Shown: positions 7,349-16,063, numbered from the stretch's first letter. The stretch: 55,367 nt of DNA from an uncultured Thiohalocapsa sp. (GCF_913062725.1 NZ_CAJXWY010000024.1:1-55367); one strand, 5' to 3'. Translations and numbers: made by a program. The notes: generated by a model from the letters alone, not told the origin.

Positions 7349-9100
7349 TCAATCAGGCGTCTGGCTGTAGCGATGCTTACCGAGCACGCGCAGCAGGTAC
7401 TCGTGGTCAGGATCGGCCTCCAGGGCCCGATCCCAGATGGCACGTGCTTCATCCTGACGCCCCAAGGCCCAGAGCACCTCGCCTAGGTGTGCTGCGATTT
7501 CCGGGTCGAACGCCGACTCCAGGGCATCTCGCAGGTAGGGCTCGGCGGCGGCGGGTTGACCCATGCGATAGAGCACCCAGCCCATGCTGTCCTTGATGGC
7601 CGGCTCGTCCGGATTCAGTGCCAGCGCCCGCTCAATGAGTGCATGCGCTTCCGTCAGCCGATTCGTGCGGTCGGCCAGGGTGTAGCCGAGGGCATTCAGG
7701 GCATCGGCATGCTCAGGATCCTGCGCGATGATGTGGCGAAGATCCGACTCCAGCAGTTCGAGGCGGTCGAGGCCGACCGCCGTCATGGCCCGGGCATAGC
7801 GCAGGTCGGAATTGTCGGGCTGTGCGGCCAGCGCCTGGTCATAGATCGTGAGCGCTTGCTGCTCGGCATCGTGCTGGCGTAATAGCTCGCCCTCGATGAG
7901 ATACAGCGTCGCCGTATCATCCGGTAGACGATCGCGCAGCTGCTGGAGCTTGTCGCGGGCGCGACTCAAGTCGCCCGCAGCAGCGTGCAGGCGTGCGATG
8001 CGTACCGCCGCGTCGGTGGCATTGGGACCGTCCACCTTCGCATACCAGCCGAGGGCAGCATCCGTGTTGCCGGCACGCTCCTCGAGCTGGCCGAACAGAA
8101 ACGCCACGTCGTCCCCGCGGCGGCCCAGCTCATCGAGCCGCGTCAAATAGCGCCGCGCCTGCTCCAACGCGTCCACCTCCAACGCCAGCACGGCCGCGGT
8201 GAACAGGACATCCGGCTGCGCCGGATCATCGGCCAACAGCGAGTCGAACAGCGCGAGCGCCGGCTCGTACTCATCGGCATCGATGTACAGCTGCGCCCGC
8301 AGCAGCATCAGCTCCTTGGCGTGACGTTCGGTGTCGGCGAGAAAGCCGTCGAGCAGCTCGGCGGCGGCCCGACGCTCACCGGCGGTGACCAGGAGCTGCA
8401 CCTGGAAGACGCGCGGCTCGGCCCAGCCCGGCCGCAGCTCCGCTGCACGCTGCGCCGCTGCTCGCGCGAGTGTGTCGTCATCGGCGGCGGCGGCGAGGGT
8501 CGCGAGGGCAAACTGCGCGTCGGCGTTATCGGCGGCGTCCACGATCAGGACCTGCATCAGGTCCAGTCGCTGCGCGGCATCCTCGACGCGGGCGAGCAGC
8601 TGCGCCACTTGCATGTAGGGTTGCTGATCCGCCGGTGTCAGACGCACCAGCTCGCGCAGCGCCGCGAGCGTCCCCGCGCGGCTTTGCGCCTCGATCTGCA
8701 CATAGGCGGCAATCTGGCGCGCCTTCAGCGATTCGGGATCGAGCGCTTGCCACAAGTCGACGGCGCGCTCACCCGCCTGCGGATCGCCGAGGGCCAGCGC
8801 TGCGCGGGCGGCCAGGGCCGCCAGCGCTGGATCCCGGGCCAGCCGGGCCGCCTCCAGATAGTGGATGAAAGCCGTCTCTTGGTCCGAGCGCTGGGCGGCG
8901 ACCTCCCCCACCAGCACCGAATAGATCAGATCCGCAGTCAGTGCGGGCGGCGCGTCACCGTCCGCCTGTGTGGCGGCTGCGGTGCCCGCGGCGGCCGCGG
9001 GTGGCGGCGCGCTCGCATCCGCCACCAGGTTGTCGGCGACGGCGAGTGCCGGCAGACTCACGCTGAGCCACAGCACGGCAATTCTGGCGTATGGGGTCAT
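7349..9100 (-). CDS. exported tetratricopeptide-repeat protein
   Basis: A 583-residue protein with a signal peptide (MTPYARIAVLWLSVSLPALA, cleavage near ALAVA), a low-complexity Ala/Pro linker, and then tandem TPR helices to the end. The C-terminal repeats are the clearest (ALNALGYTLADRTNRLTEA; PAIKDSMGWVLYRMGQPAAA). TPR proteins scaffold other proteins; this one probably acts in the periplasm or at a membrane. It is divergent from hemA and directly upstream of ispE, the common position of such a gene in gammaproteobacteria. The specific function is unknown. Confidence 0.88.
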   Translation of the reverse strand: MTPYARIAVLWLSVSLPALAVADNLVADASAPPPAAAAGTAAATQADGDAPPALTADLIYSVLVGEVAAQRSDQETAFIHYLEAARLARDPALAALAARAALALGDPQAGERAVDLWQALDPESLKARQIAAYVQIEAQSRAGTLAALRELVRLTPADQQPYMQVAQLLARVEDAAQRLDLMQVLIVDAADNADAQFALATLAAAADDDTLARAAAQRAAELRPGWAEPRVFQVQLLVTAGERRAAAELLDGFLADTERHAKELMLLRAQLYIDADEYEPALALFDSLLADDPAQPDVLFTAAVLALEVDALEQARRYLTRLDELGRRGDDVAFLFGQLEERAGNTDAALGWYAKVDGPNATDAAVRIARLHAAAGDLSRARDKLQQLRDRLPDDTATLYLIEGELLRQHDAEQQALTIYDQALAAQPDNSDLRYARAMTAVGLDRLELLESDLRHIIAQDPEHADALNALGYTLADRTNRLTEAHALIERALALNPDEPAIKDSMGWVLYRMGQPAAAEPYLRDALESAFDPEIAAHLGEVLWALGRQDEARAIWDRALEADPDHEYLLRVLGKHRYSQTPD

Positions 9101-9265
9101 GGGCTTGCGGCTTCCCCGAGCTGTTGACCGCGATCAGCGGTACTTGAGTTTGATGGCAGTATACTAGGGCAGTTCCTGTGCCATGGGCACGCGTGCAAGG
9201 CATCGGCGTGAACCGGGCTTCGGCGGCAGTTGTGTTATAGCTCCCAACATTGGGTCACAGTCAGG

Positions 9266-9287
9266 GTCTCAGTAGGAGCCCTGAGAC
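9266..9287 (+). promoter_or_regulatory. inverted repeat in the hemA leader region
   Basis: GTCTCAG (9266-9272) and CTGAGAC (9281-9287) form a perfect 7-bp stem with an 8-nt loop. An alternative shorter pairing, CAGGG (9263-9267) with CCCTG (9279-9283), shares bases with it, so two folds compete. The 285-bp divergent region 9101-9385 must hold promoters for both hemA and the TPR gene. A palindromic AGTATACT near 9160 could serve as a -10 box in either direction, but I cannot assign -35 boxes. Confidence 0.35.
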
Positions 9288-9385
9288 GCATCCCGGCTCA
9301 AACCAGGCCCATGCAGCAATGCTGCCGGCGGCGCGGTGGCCTGCACCGAAGCATACAGTCAAGCGAATAACGGCCGAATCGAACC

Positions 9386-10660
9386 ATGACGATATTGACC
9401 CTCGGCTTGAACCACAAGACGGCGCCGGTGGACACGCGCGAGCGCCTGACCTTCGGGCCCGATGTCATCGTCGGTGCGCTGCGCAGCATCACCGAGCGAA
9501 CCCCCGCCGACGAGGCGCTGATCCTGTCCACCTGCAACCGCATGGAAGTCTACTGTGCCCTCGAAGGCAGCGGCGGTGAGACCTTCCTGCGCGATTGGAT
9601 CGGCGAGTTCCATGGCCTGGAGCCGCAGCTGTTCGCCCAGCACCTGTACCACTACCAGGATCGCGATGCGGTGCGTCACCTGCTCGAGGTGGCGAGCGGT
9701 CTGGACTCCATGGTGCTTGGTGAGCCGCAGATCCTGGGCCAGGTCAAGCAGGCGTTCCAGACCGCCAACGCCGCCGGCGGCACCGGGCGCATGCTCGGCA
9801 AGCTGTTCCAGCATACGTTCTCAGTTGCGAAGCAGGTGCGCACCGATACCGCCATCGGCTCCAGTCCGGTGTCTGTCGCCTTCGCCGCCGTGAGCCTCGC
9901 ACGGCAGATCTTCAGCGATCTGAGCCGGCAGACCGCCCTGCTCATCGGCGCCGGCGAGACCATCGAGCTCGCCGCCCGCCACCTGCATCAGCACGGTATC
10001 GGCCGCATCATCGTCGCCAATCGCACCGTCGAGCGCGCCCATGGTGTGGCGCAGCAGTTCGACGGCTATGCCATCGCCCTGACGGAGCTCTCCAACCACC
10101 TGCCGGAAGCCGACATCGTCGTGTCCTCCACCGCGAGCCCGCTGCCGGTGCTCGGCAAGGGCACCGTGGAGCGCGCCCTGAAAAAGCGTCGCCACCGCCC
10201 GGTCTTCATGGTCGACATCGCCGTGCCACGGGATATCGAGCCGGAGGTGGGCGATCTACGCGATGTCTACCTCTACACCGTTGATGATCTCCAGGGGGTG
10301 GTGGACCAGGGCATGCGCTCACGCCAGCAGGCCGCCGCGCAGGCGGCGGAAATCATCGAGCTGCATGCGGAAGACTTCATGGCCTGGGTGCGCTCGCTGG
10401 ATGCGGTGTCACTGATCCAGGACTATCGCGCCCGCGCCGAGCACACCCGCGACGCGCTGGTGGAGCGGGCCCAGCGCCAGCTCGCCGCCGGTAAGCCGGC
10501 GGATGAGGTGGTCTGCCAGCTGGCGCACCTGCTCACCAACAAGCTGCTGCACAGCCCGAGCGTGCGCCTGCGGCGCGCCGGCCGCGAGGGCCGCAACGAG
10601 CTGCTCGATGCGGCCAACGAGCTGTTCCAGCTCAAGCTGGAGCAGGATCGCAGCCGCTGA
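9386..10660 (+). CDS. hemA: glutamyl-tRNA reductase
   Basis: Reduces glutamyl-tRNA to glutamate-1-semialdehyde with NADPH, the first committed step of tetrapyrrole synthesis. The 424-residue product shows the N-terminal [20 protein letters not shown], the catalytic cysteine in [10 protein letters not shown], the [21 protein letters not shown] block, a Rossmann domain ([13 protein letters not shown]) and a C-terminal dimerisation helix region. It heads the plus-strand run hemA-prfA-prmC, the standard gammaproteobacterial order. In this family, control is often by haem-dependent proteolysis; nothing here tests that. Confidence 0.97.
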   Translation: MTILTLGLNHKTAPVDTRERLTFGPDVIVGALRSITERTPADEALILSTCNRMEVYCALEGSGGETFLRDWIGEFHGLEPQLFAQHLYHYQDRDAVRHLLEVASGLDSMVLGEPQILGQVKQAFQTANAAGGTGRMLGKLFQHTFSVAKQVRTDTAIGSSPVSVAFAAVSLARQIFSDLSRQTALLIGAGETIELAARHLHQHGIGRIIVANRTVERAHGVAQQFDGYAIALTELSNHLPEADIVVSSTASPLPVLGKGTVERALKKRRHRPVFMVDIAVPRDIEPEVGDLRDVYLYTVDDLQGVVDQGMRSRQQAAAQAAEIIELHAEDFMAWVRSLDAVSLIQDYRARAEHTRDALVERAQRQLAAGKPADEVVCQLAHLLTNKLLHSPSVRLRRAGREGRNELLDAANELFQLKLEQDRSR

Positions 10661-10733
10661 GCCCCGGCGCCCGCAGCCCGTCACCCAACACGCCACAGCG
10701 TCAGATCCGCATGACCGCCACCCATCGCACTGC

Positions 10734-11816
10734 ATGAATCCATCCCTGCGGGGCAAGCTCGAGCAGCTCGCCGAGCGCCATGCCGAGGTCACCGCGCTGC
10801 TCGCTGACCCGGACACCCAAAACAACCAGGCGTGCTTCCGGGACTTGAGCCGGGAGTATGCGCAGCTGGAGCCGCTCGTGGTCCGTCTCGGCGAATACCG
10901 CGAGGCCGAGGCGGCGATCGCCGGCGCCCGCGAGCTGTTGTCCGATCCGGAAATGAGAGACCTCGCCGCGGATGAGCTCGCCGACGCCGAGGCGCGTCGC
11001 GACGCGCTCGAGCCGGAGCTGCTGCGCCTGCTGGTGCCACCGGACCCGAATGACCAGCGCAATGTCTACCTGGAGATCCGCGCCGGCACCGGCGGCGCCG
11101 AGGCTGCCCTGTTCGTTGCAGACCTGCTGCGCATGTACCTGCGCTACGCCGAGTCCCGGGGCTGGCGGCACGAGATCGTCAGCGCCAGCGAGGGCGAGCT
11201 CGGCGGTTACAAGGAGGTCGTCGTGCGCATCACCGGCAACGACGTCTACGCCCATCTCAAGTTCGAGTCCGGCGCCCACCGCGTGCAGCGGGTGCCCGAG
11301 ACCGAATCCCAGGGTCGGGTGCACACCTCCGCCTGTACCGTCGCCATCCTGCCCGAAGCCGAGGCCGTCGACGACGTCGCCATCGACGGCAACGACCTGC
11401 GCGTGGATACCTACCGCGCCTCCGGCGCCGGCGGCCAGCATGTCAACAAGACCGACTCCGCGGTGCGCATCACCCACCTGCCCACGGGCATCGTCGTCGA
11501 ATGCCAGGACGAGCGCTCCCAGCACAAAAACCGCGCCCGGGCGCTGGCATTGCTCCAGGCCAGGCTACTGTCCGATGCCGTCGCCGCGCAGGTGGCCGAG
11601 CGCAGCGAGTCCCGACGGCTGCAGGTGGGCAGCGGTGACCGCTCCGAGCGCATCCGCACCTATAATTTCCCGCAGAATCGGCTCACGGACCACCGCATCA
11701 ATCTCACCCTCTATAAGCTCGACGAAATCATGCTGGGGCAGCTGGATCAGGTCATCGCGCCACTGCGACAGGAGCACCAGGCCGACGAGCTGGCGGCCCT
11801 CATGAGCGACGGATGA
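10734..11816 (+). CDS. prfA: peptide chain release factor 1
   Basis: Recognises UAA and UAG stop codons and triggers peptide release on the ribosome. The 360-residue product matches the family length. The GGQ catalytic motif is in [16 protein letters not shown] and is followed by the class-I release-factor tail [19 protein letters not shown]. The glutamine of GGQ is the target of PrmC, whose gene follows 78 bp downstream. ATG at 10734 has no obvious Shine-Dalgarno; an 8-codon reading frame (10711-10737) ends across this start codon and may couple initiation. Confidence 0.97.
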   Translation: MNPSLRGKLEQLAERHAEVTALLADPDTQNNQACFRDLSREYAQLEPLVVRLGEYREAEAAIAGARELLSDPEMRDLAADELADAEARRDALEPELLRLLVPPDPNDQRNVYLEIRAGTGGAEAALFVADLLRMYLRYAESRGWRHEIVSASEGELGGYKEVVVRITGNDVYAHLKFESGAHRVQRVPETESQGRVHTSACTVAILPEAEAVDDVAIDGNDLRVDTYRASGAGGQHVNKTDSAVRITHLPTGIVVECQDERSQHKNRARALALLQARLLSDAVAAQVAERSESRRLQVGSGDRSERIRTYNFPQNRLTDHRINLTLYKLDEIMLGQLDQVIAPLRQEHQADELAALMSDG

Positions 11817-11894
11817 GCCGGTGCCGACGGCCGGCGGCATCACCGGCGGCCACACGCCGCCCCGCATCGTAAAACCCGCGCCGGGCTGTCTCTG

Positions 11895-12740
11895 ATGCAC
11901 CTGGGGCAAGCAATGCGCGCCGCCGCCGCGCGCCTCGCCGCGGCCGGCCAACCGGCCGCCGGTCTGGAGGCGCAGCTGCTGTTGTGCGCGGCAACGGGCC
12001 TGGCGCGCACGGCGCTGTTCGCCCACCCGCAGCGGCCCTTGGATGCGCTCCAGCGCGATGCCTTCGACGCGCTGTTGGCGCGCCGACTCGCCGGTGAGCC
12101 CATGGCCTACATCCTCGGCCGCCGCGACTTTCACGCGCTGACCTTATCCAGCGCGGCGGGCGCACTCATCCCGCGCCCGGAAACGGAGCTGCTGGTGGAC
12201 TGTGCGCTGGCGTTGTTGCCGGCGCATGCGCCCCTGCGCGGCGCCGATCTGGGCACCGGCAGCGGCGCCATCGCCCTGGCCCTGGCCGCGGCGCGGCCCG
12301 ATTGGACCCTGTACGCCGTCGAGCGCGACGCCGCCGCACTCGCCGTCGCCAGGACGAACACCCGCCAGCTCGAGGCGGCGACTGTGCACCTGTTACGGGG
12401 CGACTGGCTCACCGGCTTCGCCGCCCACAGCCTTGATCTGATCGCCGCCAATCCGCCCTATGTGCGCGCCGATGATCCGCATCTGGGCCGCGGCGATGTG
12501 CGCTTCGAGCCGCGCCAGGCCCTGGTGGCAGGTGTCGACGGCCTCGCCGCCATCCGCGCCATCGTGCCCCAGGCCGCGGCGGCGCTCCAACCCGGCGGTC
12601 TGCTGTTGTTGGAGCACGGCTGGCAGCAGGGCGCGGAGGTACGCGCATTGCTGCACCAGGGCGGCTGGTGCGCTATCTTCACCCAACGGGACCTGGCCGG
12701 CCTGGAGCGCGTCACAGGTGCCCGTCGTCCGACCTGCTGA
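11895..12740 (+). CDS. prmC: release factor glutamine methyltransferase
   Basis: Methylates the glutamine of the GGQ motif of release factors using S-adenosylmethionine. The 281-residue product has the N-terminal helical domain, the link LIPRPETELLVD, the SAM-binding motif GADLGTGSGAIALALA and the substrate motif IAANPPYVRADD. The gene follows prfA, its substrate's gene, as in most gammaproteobacteria. Confidence 0.96.
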   Translation: MHLGQAMRAAAARLAAAGQPAAGLEAQLLLCAATGLARTALFAHPQRPLDALQRDAFDALLARRLAGEPMAYILGRRDFHALTLSSAAGALIPRPETELLVDCALALLPAHAPLRGADLGTGSGAIALALAAARPDWTLYAVERDAAALAVARTNTRQLEAATVHLLRGDWLTGFAAHSLDLIAANPPYVRADDPHLGRGDVRFEPRQALVAGVDGLAAIRAIVPQAAAALQPGGLLLLEHGWQQGAEVRALLHQGGWCAIFTQRDLAGLERVTGARRPTC

Positions 12741-12755
12741 CCAGCCACCGGCCGA

Positions 12756-12783
12756 TTGACACCGGCCCCAACGCCGTTAGCAT
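12756..12783 (+). promoter_or_regulatory. sigma70 promoter just upstream of the small unknown gene
   Basis: A perfect TTGACA (12756-12761), a 16-bp spacer and TAGCAT (12778-12783). CATACT (12781-12786) is an alternative -10. The predicted transcription start falls at about 12789-12793, which is at or within a few bases of the ATG at 12793, implying a leaderless or nearly leaderless message. Confidence 0.5.
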
Positions 12784-12792
12784 ACTTTGCTC

Positions 12793-13200
12793 ATGGATAT
12801 CCCCGAGTCAGATCGCATCAAGCACCGGCAGATCAACTTCCGCGATCTGCATCCGGAGCGCAACGACGCCCGCACCGCCGCGGATTTTCTGGTCGCCGTG
12901 GACGGCGTGCTCACCGCCGACCCGCAGACCCCCATTGTGCTCAACATCAGCTATGACCTGACCCGCACCTGTCTGCAGGAGCTGGAAGCAGCCTTGCACG
13001 AGCTGGGGCTGCATCTGGACAACGGCCTGCTCTACCGGCTACGCCGGGGCCTGTACTACTACACCGAAGACACCTTCCGCGAGAACGCCGGATGCAAGCG
13101 CAACAGCAACTGCACCAAGCGCGTCTTCGCCAAGCGCTACCAAGCCCTGGAGCACGGCTGCCGTGACCCGCGTCCGGAGCACTGGCGCCGGTATCTTTGA
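12793..13200 (+). CDS. small conserved-looking protein of unknown function
   Basis: A 135-residue soluble protein that I do not recognise. It begins MDIPESDRIKHRQINFRDLH. The middle (LNISYDLTRTCLQELEAAL) looks like a strand-helix pair, and the C-terminal half contains Cys residues in ENAGCKRNSNCTKRVFAKR and EHGCRDPRPEHW, suggesting metal binding or disulfides. It has no signal peptide. It lies 52 bp after prmC, and its stop is just before the moeB start, so it may be co-expressed with moeB. ATG at 12793 was preferred to a TTG two codons earlier. A strong promoter sits immediately in front of it and there is no ribosome-binding site. Confidence 0.75.
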   Translation: MDIPESDRIKHRQINFRDLHPERNDARTAADFLVAVDGVLTADPQTPIVLNISYDLTRTCLQELEAALHELGLHLDNGLLYRLRRGLYYYTEDTFRENAGCKRNSNCTKRVFAKRYQALEHGCRDPRPEHWRRYL

Positions 13201-13211
13201 GGCGGCGGCGA

Positions 13212-14018
13212 GTGGCGAGCGACGCAGAGCGAGACCGGACGTTTGCCCCGCGCGTGCTCGGTGACACCGAGCGGGCGCGCTATTCCCGGCACCTGCTGCT
13301 GCCAGGCTTCGATGCGCCCGGCCAGCAGGCGCTGCTGGCATCGCGGGTGCTTATCGCCGGGCTCGGCGGTCTCGGCTCGCCGGTGGCCATGTACCTGGCC
13401 GCCGCGGGTGTGGGCGAGTTGGTACTGGCGGACTTCGACGCCGTGGATCTGTCCAATCTGCAGCGGCAAATCCTCCACAATACCGAGCGCATCGGCCAGG
13501 CCAAAGCCGATTCCGCCGTCGCGACCCTGCGGGCGCTGAATCCAGAGGTCTCGCTGCTGCCCATCAAGGGCGCGCTCAATGCGACACGACTCGCCGAGCT
13601 GATACCAACGGTGGATCTGGTCTGTGACTGCAGCGACAATTTCGCCACCCGCGACGCCATCAACGCCGCCTGCGTCGGCGCCGGCATCCCGCTGGTTTCA
13701 GGCGCGGCTGTGCGCACCGAAGGCCAGATCGCCTGCTTCTCCGGCCGCGCCGGCGCACCCTGCTACCGCTGCCTCTACCCGGACCTCGGCGGCGGTGGCG
13801 AGACCTGTGCTCGCGAAGGCGTGCTGGCGCCGCTGGTGGGCATCATCGGCAGCATGCAGGCGGCGGAGGCCATCAAGATCCTGACGGGGCTTGGCGAGCC
13901 CCTGTTCGGGCGCCTGCTGCTGCTGGATGCGCTCACCATGGAGTGGCGGCGCCTGCGCATACCGCCCGACCCCAATTGCGCCATCTGCGGTCAGGATACG
14001 CAGCATGCGCCCACCTGA
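13212..14018 (+). CDS. moeB: molybdopterin-synthase adenylyltransferase (HesA/MoeB/ThiF family)
   Basis: Predicted to adenylate the C-terminal glycine of MoaD for sulfur transfer in molybdopterin synthesis. The 268-residue E1-like protein shows ARYSRHLLLPGF, the nucleotide loop IAGLGGLGSP, DLSNLQRQILH, and DNFATRDAINAAC. Two CxxC pairs (CYRC and CAIC) form the structural zinc site. There is no rhodanese domain. GTG at 13212 follows GAGG at 9-nt spacing; a TTG at 13197 overlapping the previous stop would add five residues. A hemA-prfA-prmC-moeB order is also known in pseudomonads. A ThiF role cannot be excluded. Confidence 0.88.
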   Translation: MASDAERDRTFAPRVLGDTERARYSRHLLLPGFDAPGQQALLASRVLIAGLGGLGSPVAMYLAAAGVGELVLADFDAVDLSNLQRQILHNTERIGQAKADSAVATLRALNPEVSLLPIKGALNATRLAELIPTVDLVCDCSDNFATRDAINAACVGAGIPLVSGAAVRTEGQIACFSGRAGAPCYRCLYPDLGGGGETCAREGVLAPLVGIIGSMQAAEAIKILTGLGEPLFGRLLLLDALTMEWRRLRIPPDPNCAICGQDTQHAPT

Positions 14019-14165
14019 TTCCGGCCTGCGCCGGAGAGCCCATCGCTCGACAAGCAGTCGCTGCTGAGGATCATGCAACGGCTGGTTGTGCGGCGGCTCA
14101 GTCTGCACTGCCGTGGCGCCTCAGGACGCTGCCGCACTGTGGACATGCGCAACGAGGTCTACCCA

Positions 14166-14206
14166 GGCCGCGGATAGACTGTCCTTGGGTTGTCTAGCCC
14201 GCGGCC
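14166..14206. terminator. long imperfect hairpin between convergent genes
   Basis: GGCCGCGG (14166-14173) pairs with CCGCGGCC (14199-14206), and inside it TAGAC (14175-14179) pairs with GTCTA (14192-14196), giving a two-part 13-bp stem. It lies between the moeB stop and the SOUL gene stop, which face each other, and could end transcription from both sides, though no T-run is present. A smaller hairpin (TCCGGC, CTGC, GCCGGA) lies directly after moeB. Confidence 0.45.
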
Positions 14207-14222
14207 AGGTCGGGGCCGCGTA

Positions 14223-14972
14223 TCACTCACGCTCACGCACCTCCACCATCACCTCGTTGCGGCGCATGAACCACAGCGAGAAGGGCGAGTTGTAGCGTGC
14301 GTAGATCGGTGTGCCCACGGGCTCATAGCCGTGCTTGCGCACGGCCTGCAGCAGTTCGCGCTCTTCGCGCTGATAATTCTCCTTGGTCCAGCGTCCGGAG
14401 TAGCGACGCACCGCCATCAGCCGCTCGGGCTCCCGGCGCAGCTCGATGCGCGGATCGATGGGCTCCGGCAGACTCTCCAGCGTAAAGCGCTGCGGCATCA
14501 CGAAGCTCACCACGTAGCGGTCCGCGCCCACCGCCGTGGTGCTTGGCGCGTTGCCCGCCGGCCGCTGGGTGACCGGTGCCGTCATCTCGATCTTCTGGCC
14601 TCCCGCCTGCTGTTCCGTTCGCTCCCCGCCGCCGCCGGGGTCCGCCGGCTGCTGGGTCACCGGGGCCGTCATCTCGATCTTCTGCTCGCCGCGATTTTTG
14701 CCGAGGATATAGTCTGCGAGACGGCCGAAAGCACGGTTGCCCGCCTTGTCGAATCCAGCATCGACCACCGTCTCTGCAACCAGGTGCGGCGCATATCGGC
14801 GCAGCTCGAACGCCGGATAGGTCTTGATGACGCGATGGCTTGGCTCTTCAGTGGCCATGAGGGCAGCGGGAATAGCGCCAATCAACAGAAGAATCGCCAG
14901 TGCACCGGTGCGCATTGGGCGCGCAGCGACGCGTTTGGCGGCGTGGAACGCGGCATCGAACGTCTTTCTCAT
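14223..14972 (-). CDS. SOUL-family haem-binding-like protein
   Basis: A 249-residue protein with an N-terminal membrane anchor or signal peptide (TGALAILLLIGAIPAALMA) followed by a SOUL/HBP domain. The family marks are visible: YPAFELRRYAPHLVAETVV, the KIEMTAPVTQ loop, SFVMPQRFTLESLPEP, and LMAVRRYSGRWTKENYQ. SOUL proteins bind haem or related tetrapyrroles in some members, but the role in bacteria is unsettled. It is likely periplasmic. Unusually, the KIEMTAPVTQ loop is present twice through an 87-bp in-frame duplication. ATG at 14972 overlaps the stop of a small membrane ORF upstream. Confidence 0.88.
   Translation of the reverse strand: MRKTFDAAFHAAKRVAARPMRTGALAILLLIGAIPAALMATEEPSHRVIKTYPAFELRRYAPHLVAETVVDAGFDKAGNRAFGRLADYILGKNRGEQKIEMTAPVTQQPADPGGGGERTEQQAGGQKIEMTAPVTQRPAGNAPSTTAVGADRYVVSFVMPQRFTLESLPEPIDPRIELRREPERLMAVRRYSGRWTKENYQREERELLQAVRKHGYEPVGTPIYARYNSPFSLWFMRRNEVMVEVRERE
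14557..14684 (-). repeat. in-frame 87-bp-period duplication inside the SOUL gene
   Basis: Two 41-bp copies (14557-14597 and 14644-14684) differ at three positions and share an identical last 17 bp. Their spacing is 87 bp, exactly 29 codons, so the reading frame is kept. Each copy encodes QKIEMTAPVTQ followed by Q/R-P-A. Confidence 0.9.
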
Positions 14973-15160
14973 GGTGGCGGACGTCGGGGCTGCGCCGCCG
15001 AAGGCAAGTCTGCATTGATCGGGTGCTGCCAGTGCTCCATCAACACCCAGCCGAGGACCGCGATGGCGCCGGCGGAGGCCAGCACTTGCAGGCCACCCAG
15101 GCCCAGCAATCGGCGAGGAGTGCATCGAGATCGGCGTTGCGTCGGTTGAGCACGGGACAT
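14969..15160 (-). CDS. possible small single-pass membrane protein
   Basis: A 63-residue ORF with a basic N-terminus (TQRRSRCTPRR), one hydrophobic helix (LQVLASAGAIAVLGWVLM) and a short Pro-rich tail. Its stop codon overlaps the SOUL gene start as ATGA, the usual sign of translational coupling. No family recognised and only a weak ribosome-binding site, so it could be a chance ORF. The remainder of the 14973-15286 interval holds nothing else I can support. Confidence 0.4.
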   Translation of the reverse strand: MSRAQPTQRRSRCTPRRLLGLGGLQVLASAGAIAVLGWVLMEHWQHPINADLPSAAQPRRPPP

Positions 15161-15286
15161 GCTGATTCTCGGCAAACGACAATGCCGGGATTCTGGCCAG
15201 CGCGCGGCCGCGAGCGACAAAGCACTCGCTGCGAAGATCGTGCGCGTCGCGTGCCGGTGCGCCGCGCGGGCAAGCCCTGTCCCGGA

Positions 15287-16063
15287 CTAATCCCGCGCGT
15301 CCCCAGGCGGCGGGCCGTAAGCGATGCCCTCCGCATCCAGCGCGTCGCGCAGCGCCGCCAGAGCGGCCTCCAGGTCGCCGACGCCGCGGAAGCCGAGCAG
15401 CACGTACCGATCCTGCGGATCATCACCGATGTGCGGCAGACTGAAGTGCTTGAGGCCCGGGAAGGTACCGTCGAGCGCGCGCATCAGCGGGATCAGTCTG
15501 CTCTCCGGGGCGCCTTGCACCATGAGTGCGGCCTCCCGGGGCGGCACAGCCGCCGGATACTGCGTCTCGAGCACCCACTGTGCCATGGGCCAGGCCATCC
15601 GCGGGAAGCCGGGCAGGAACCAATGCTCTCGGATCATGAAGCCCGGGATCTGGTTGACCGGGTTGGGAATCAGCTGGGCACCGGCCGGCAGATCGGCCAT
15701 CAGCACCCGGTACGGATAGGCCTCGGCGCCGAAGCGATCCTCGATGAGGGTGAGCGCCTGCGCATGGCGCTCCAGCGCAACGCCGGCGGCGGCGGCGGCA
15801 CACGCCCGGGTATGGTCATCCGGGGTCGCGCCGATACCGCCGCAGCAGAACACGGGCAGACCCGCTGCCATGGAGTCCGTCAGCTGCCGTGTCAGCAGGT
15901 CCGGGTCGTCGGGGAGGATCCAGCACCAAGCGAGGCCGTGGCCGCAGGCGGACAGCATGTCCCTGAAAGCCGGCAGGTGCTTGTCGCTGCGATGGCCGAC
16001 GAGGATTTCGTCACCGATGACGATGAGGCCGAAGCGGCGGCCCGGTTGCGCGGTATGACTCAT
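15287..16063 (-). CDS. CinA-like molybdopterin-binding (MoCF) domain protein
   Basis: A 258-residue cytosolic protein consisting of the MoaB/MogA-like domain found at the N-terminus of CinA (competence/damage-inducible protein A). Visible are GLIVIGDEILVGHRSDKHL, the GGIGATPDDHT phosphate-binding loop and NPVNQIPGFMIREHWFLPGFP. The C-terminal nicotinamide-nucleotide deamidase domain of full CinA is absent. Stand-alone members of this kind may act on nucleotide pyrophosphates or molybdopterin; the substrate is unknown. ATG at 16063 follows GAGAAG. Confidence 0.85.
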   Translation of the reverse strand: MSHTAQPGRRFGLIVIGDEILVGHRSDKHLPAFRDMLSACGHGLAWCWILPDDPDLLTRQLTDSMAAGLPVFCCGGIGATPDDHTRACAAAAAGVALERHAQALTLIEDRFGAEAYPYRVLMADLPAGAQLIPNPVNQIPGFMIREHWFLPGFPRMAWPMAQWVLETQYPAAVPPREAALMVQGAPESRLIPLMRALDGTFPGLKHFSLPHIGDDPQDRYVLLGFRGVGDLEAALAALRDALDAEGIAYGPPPGDARD

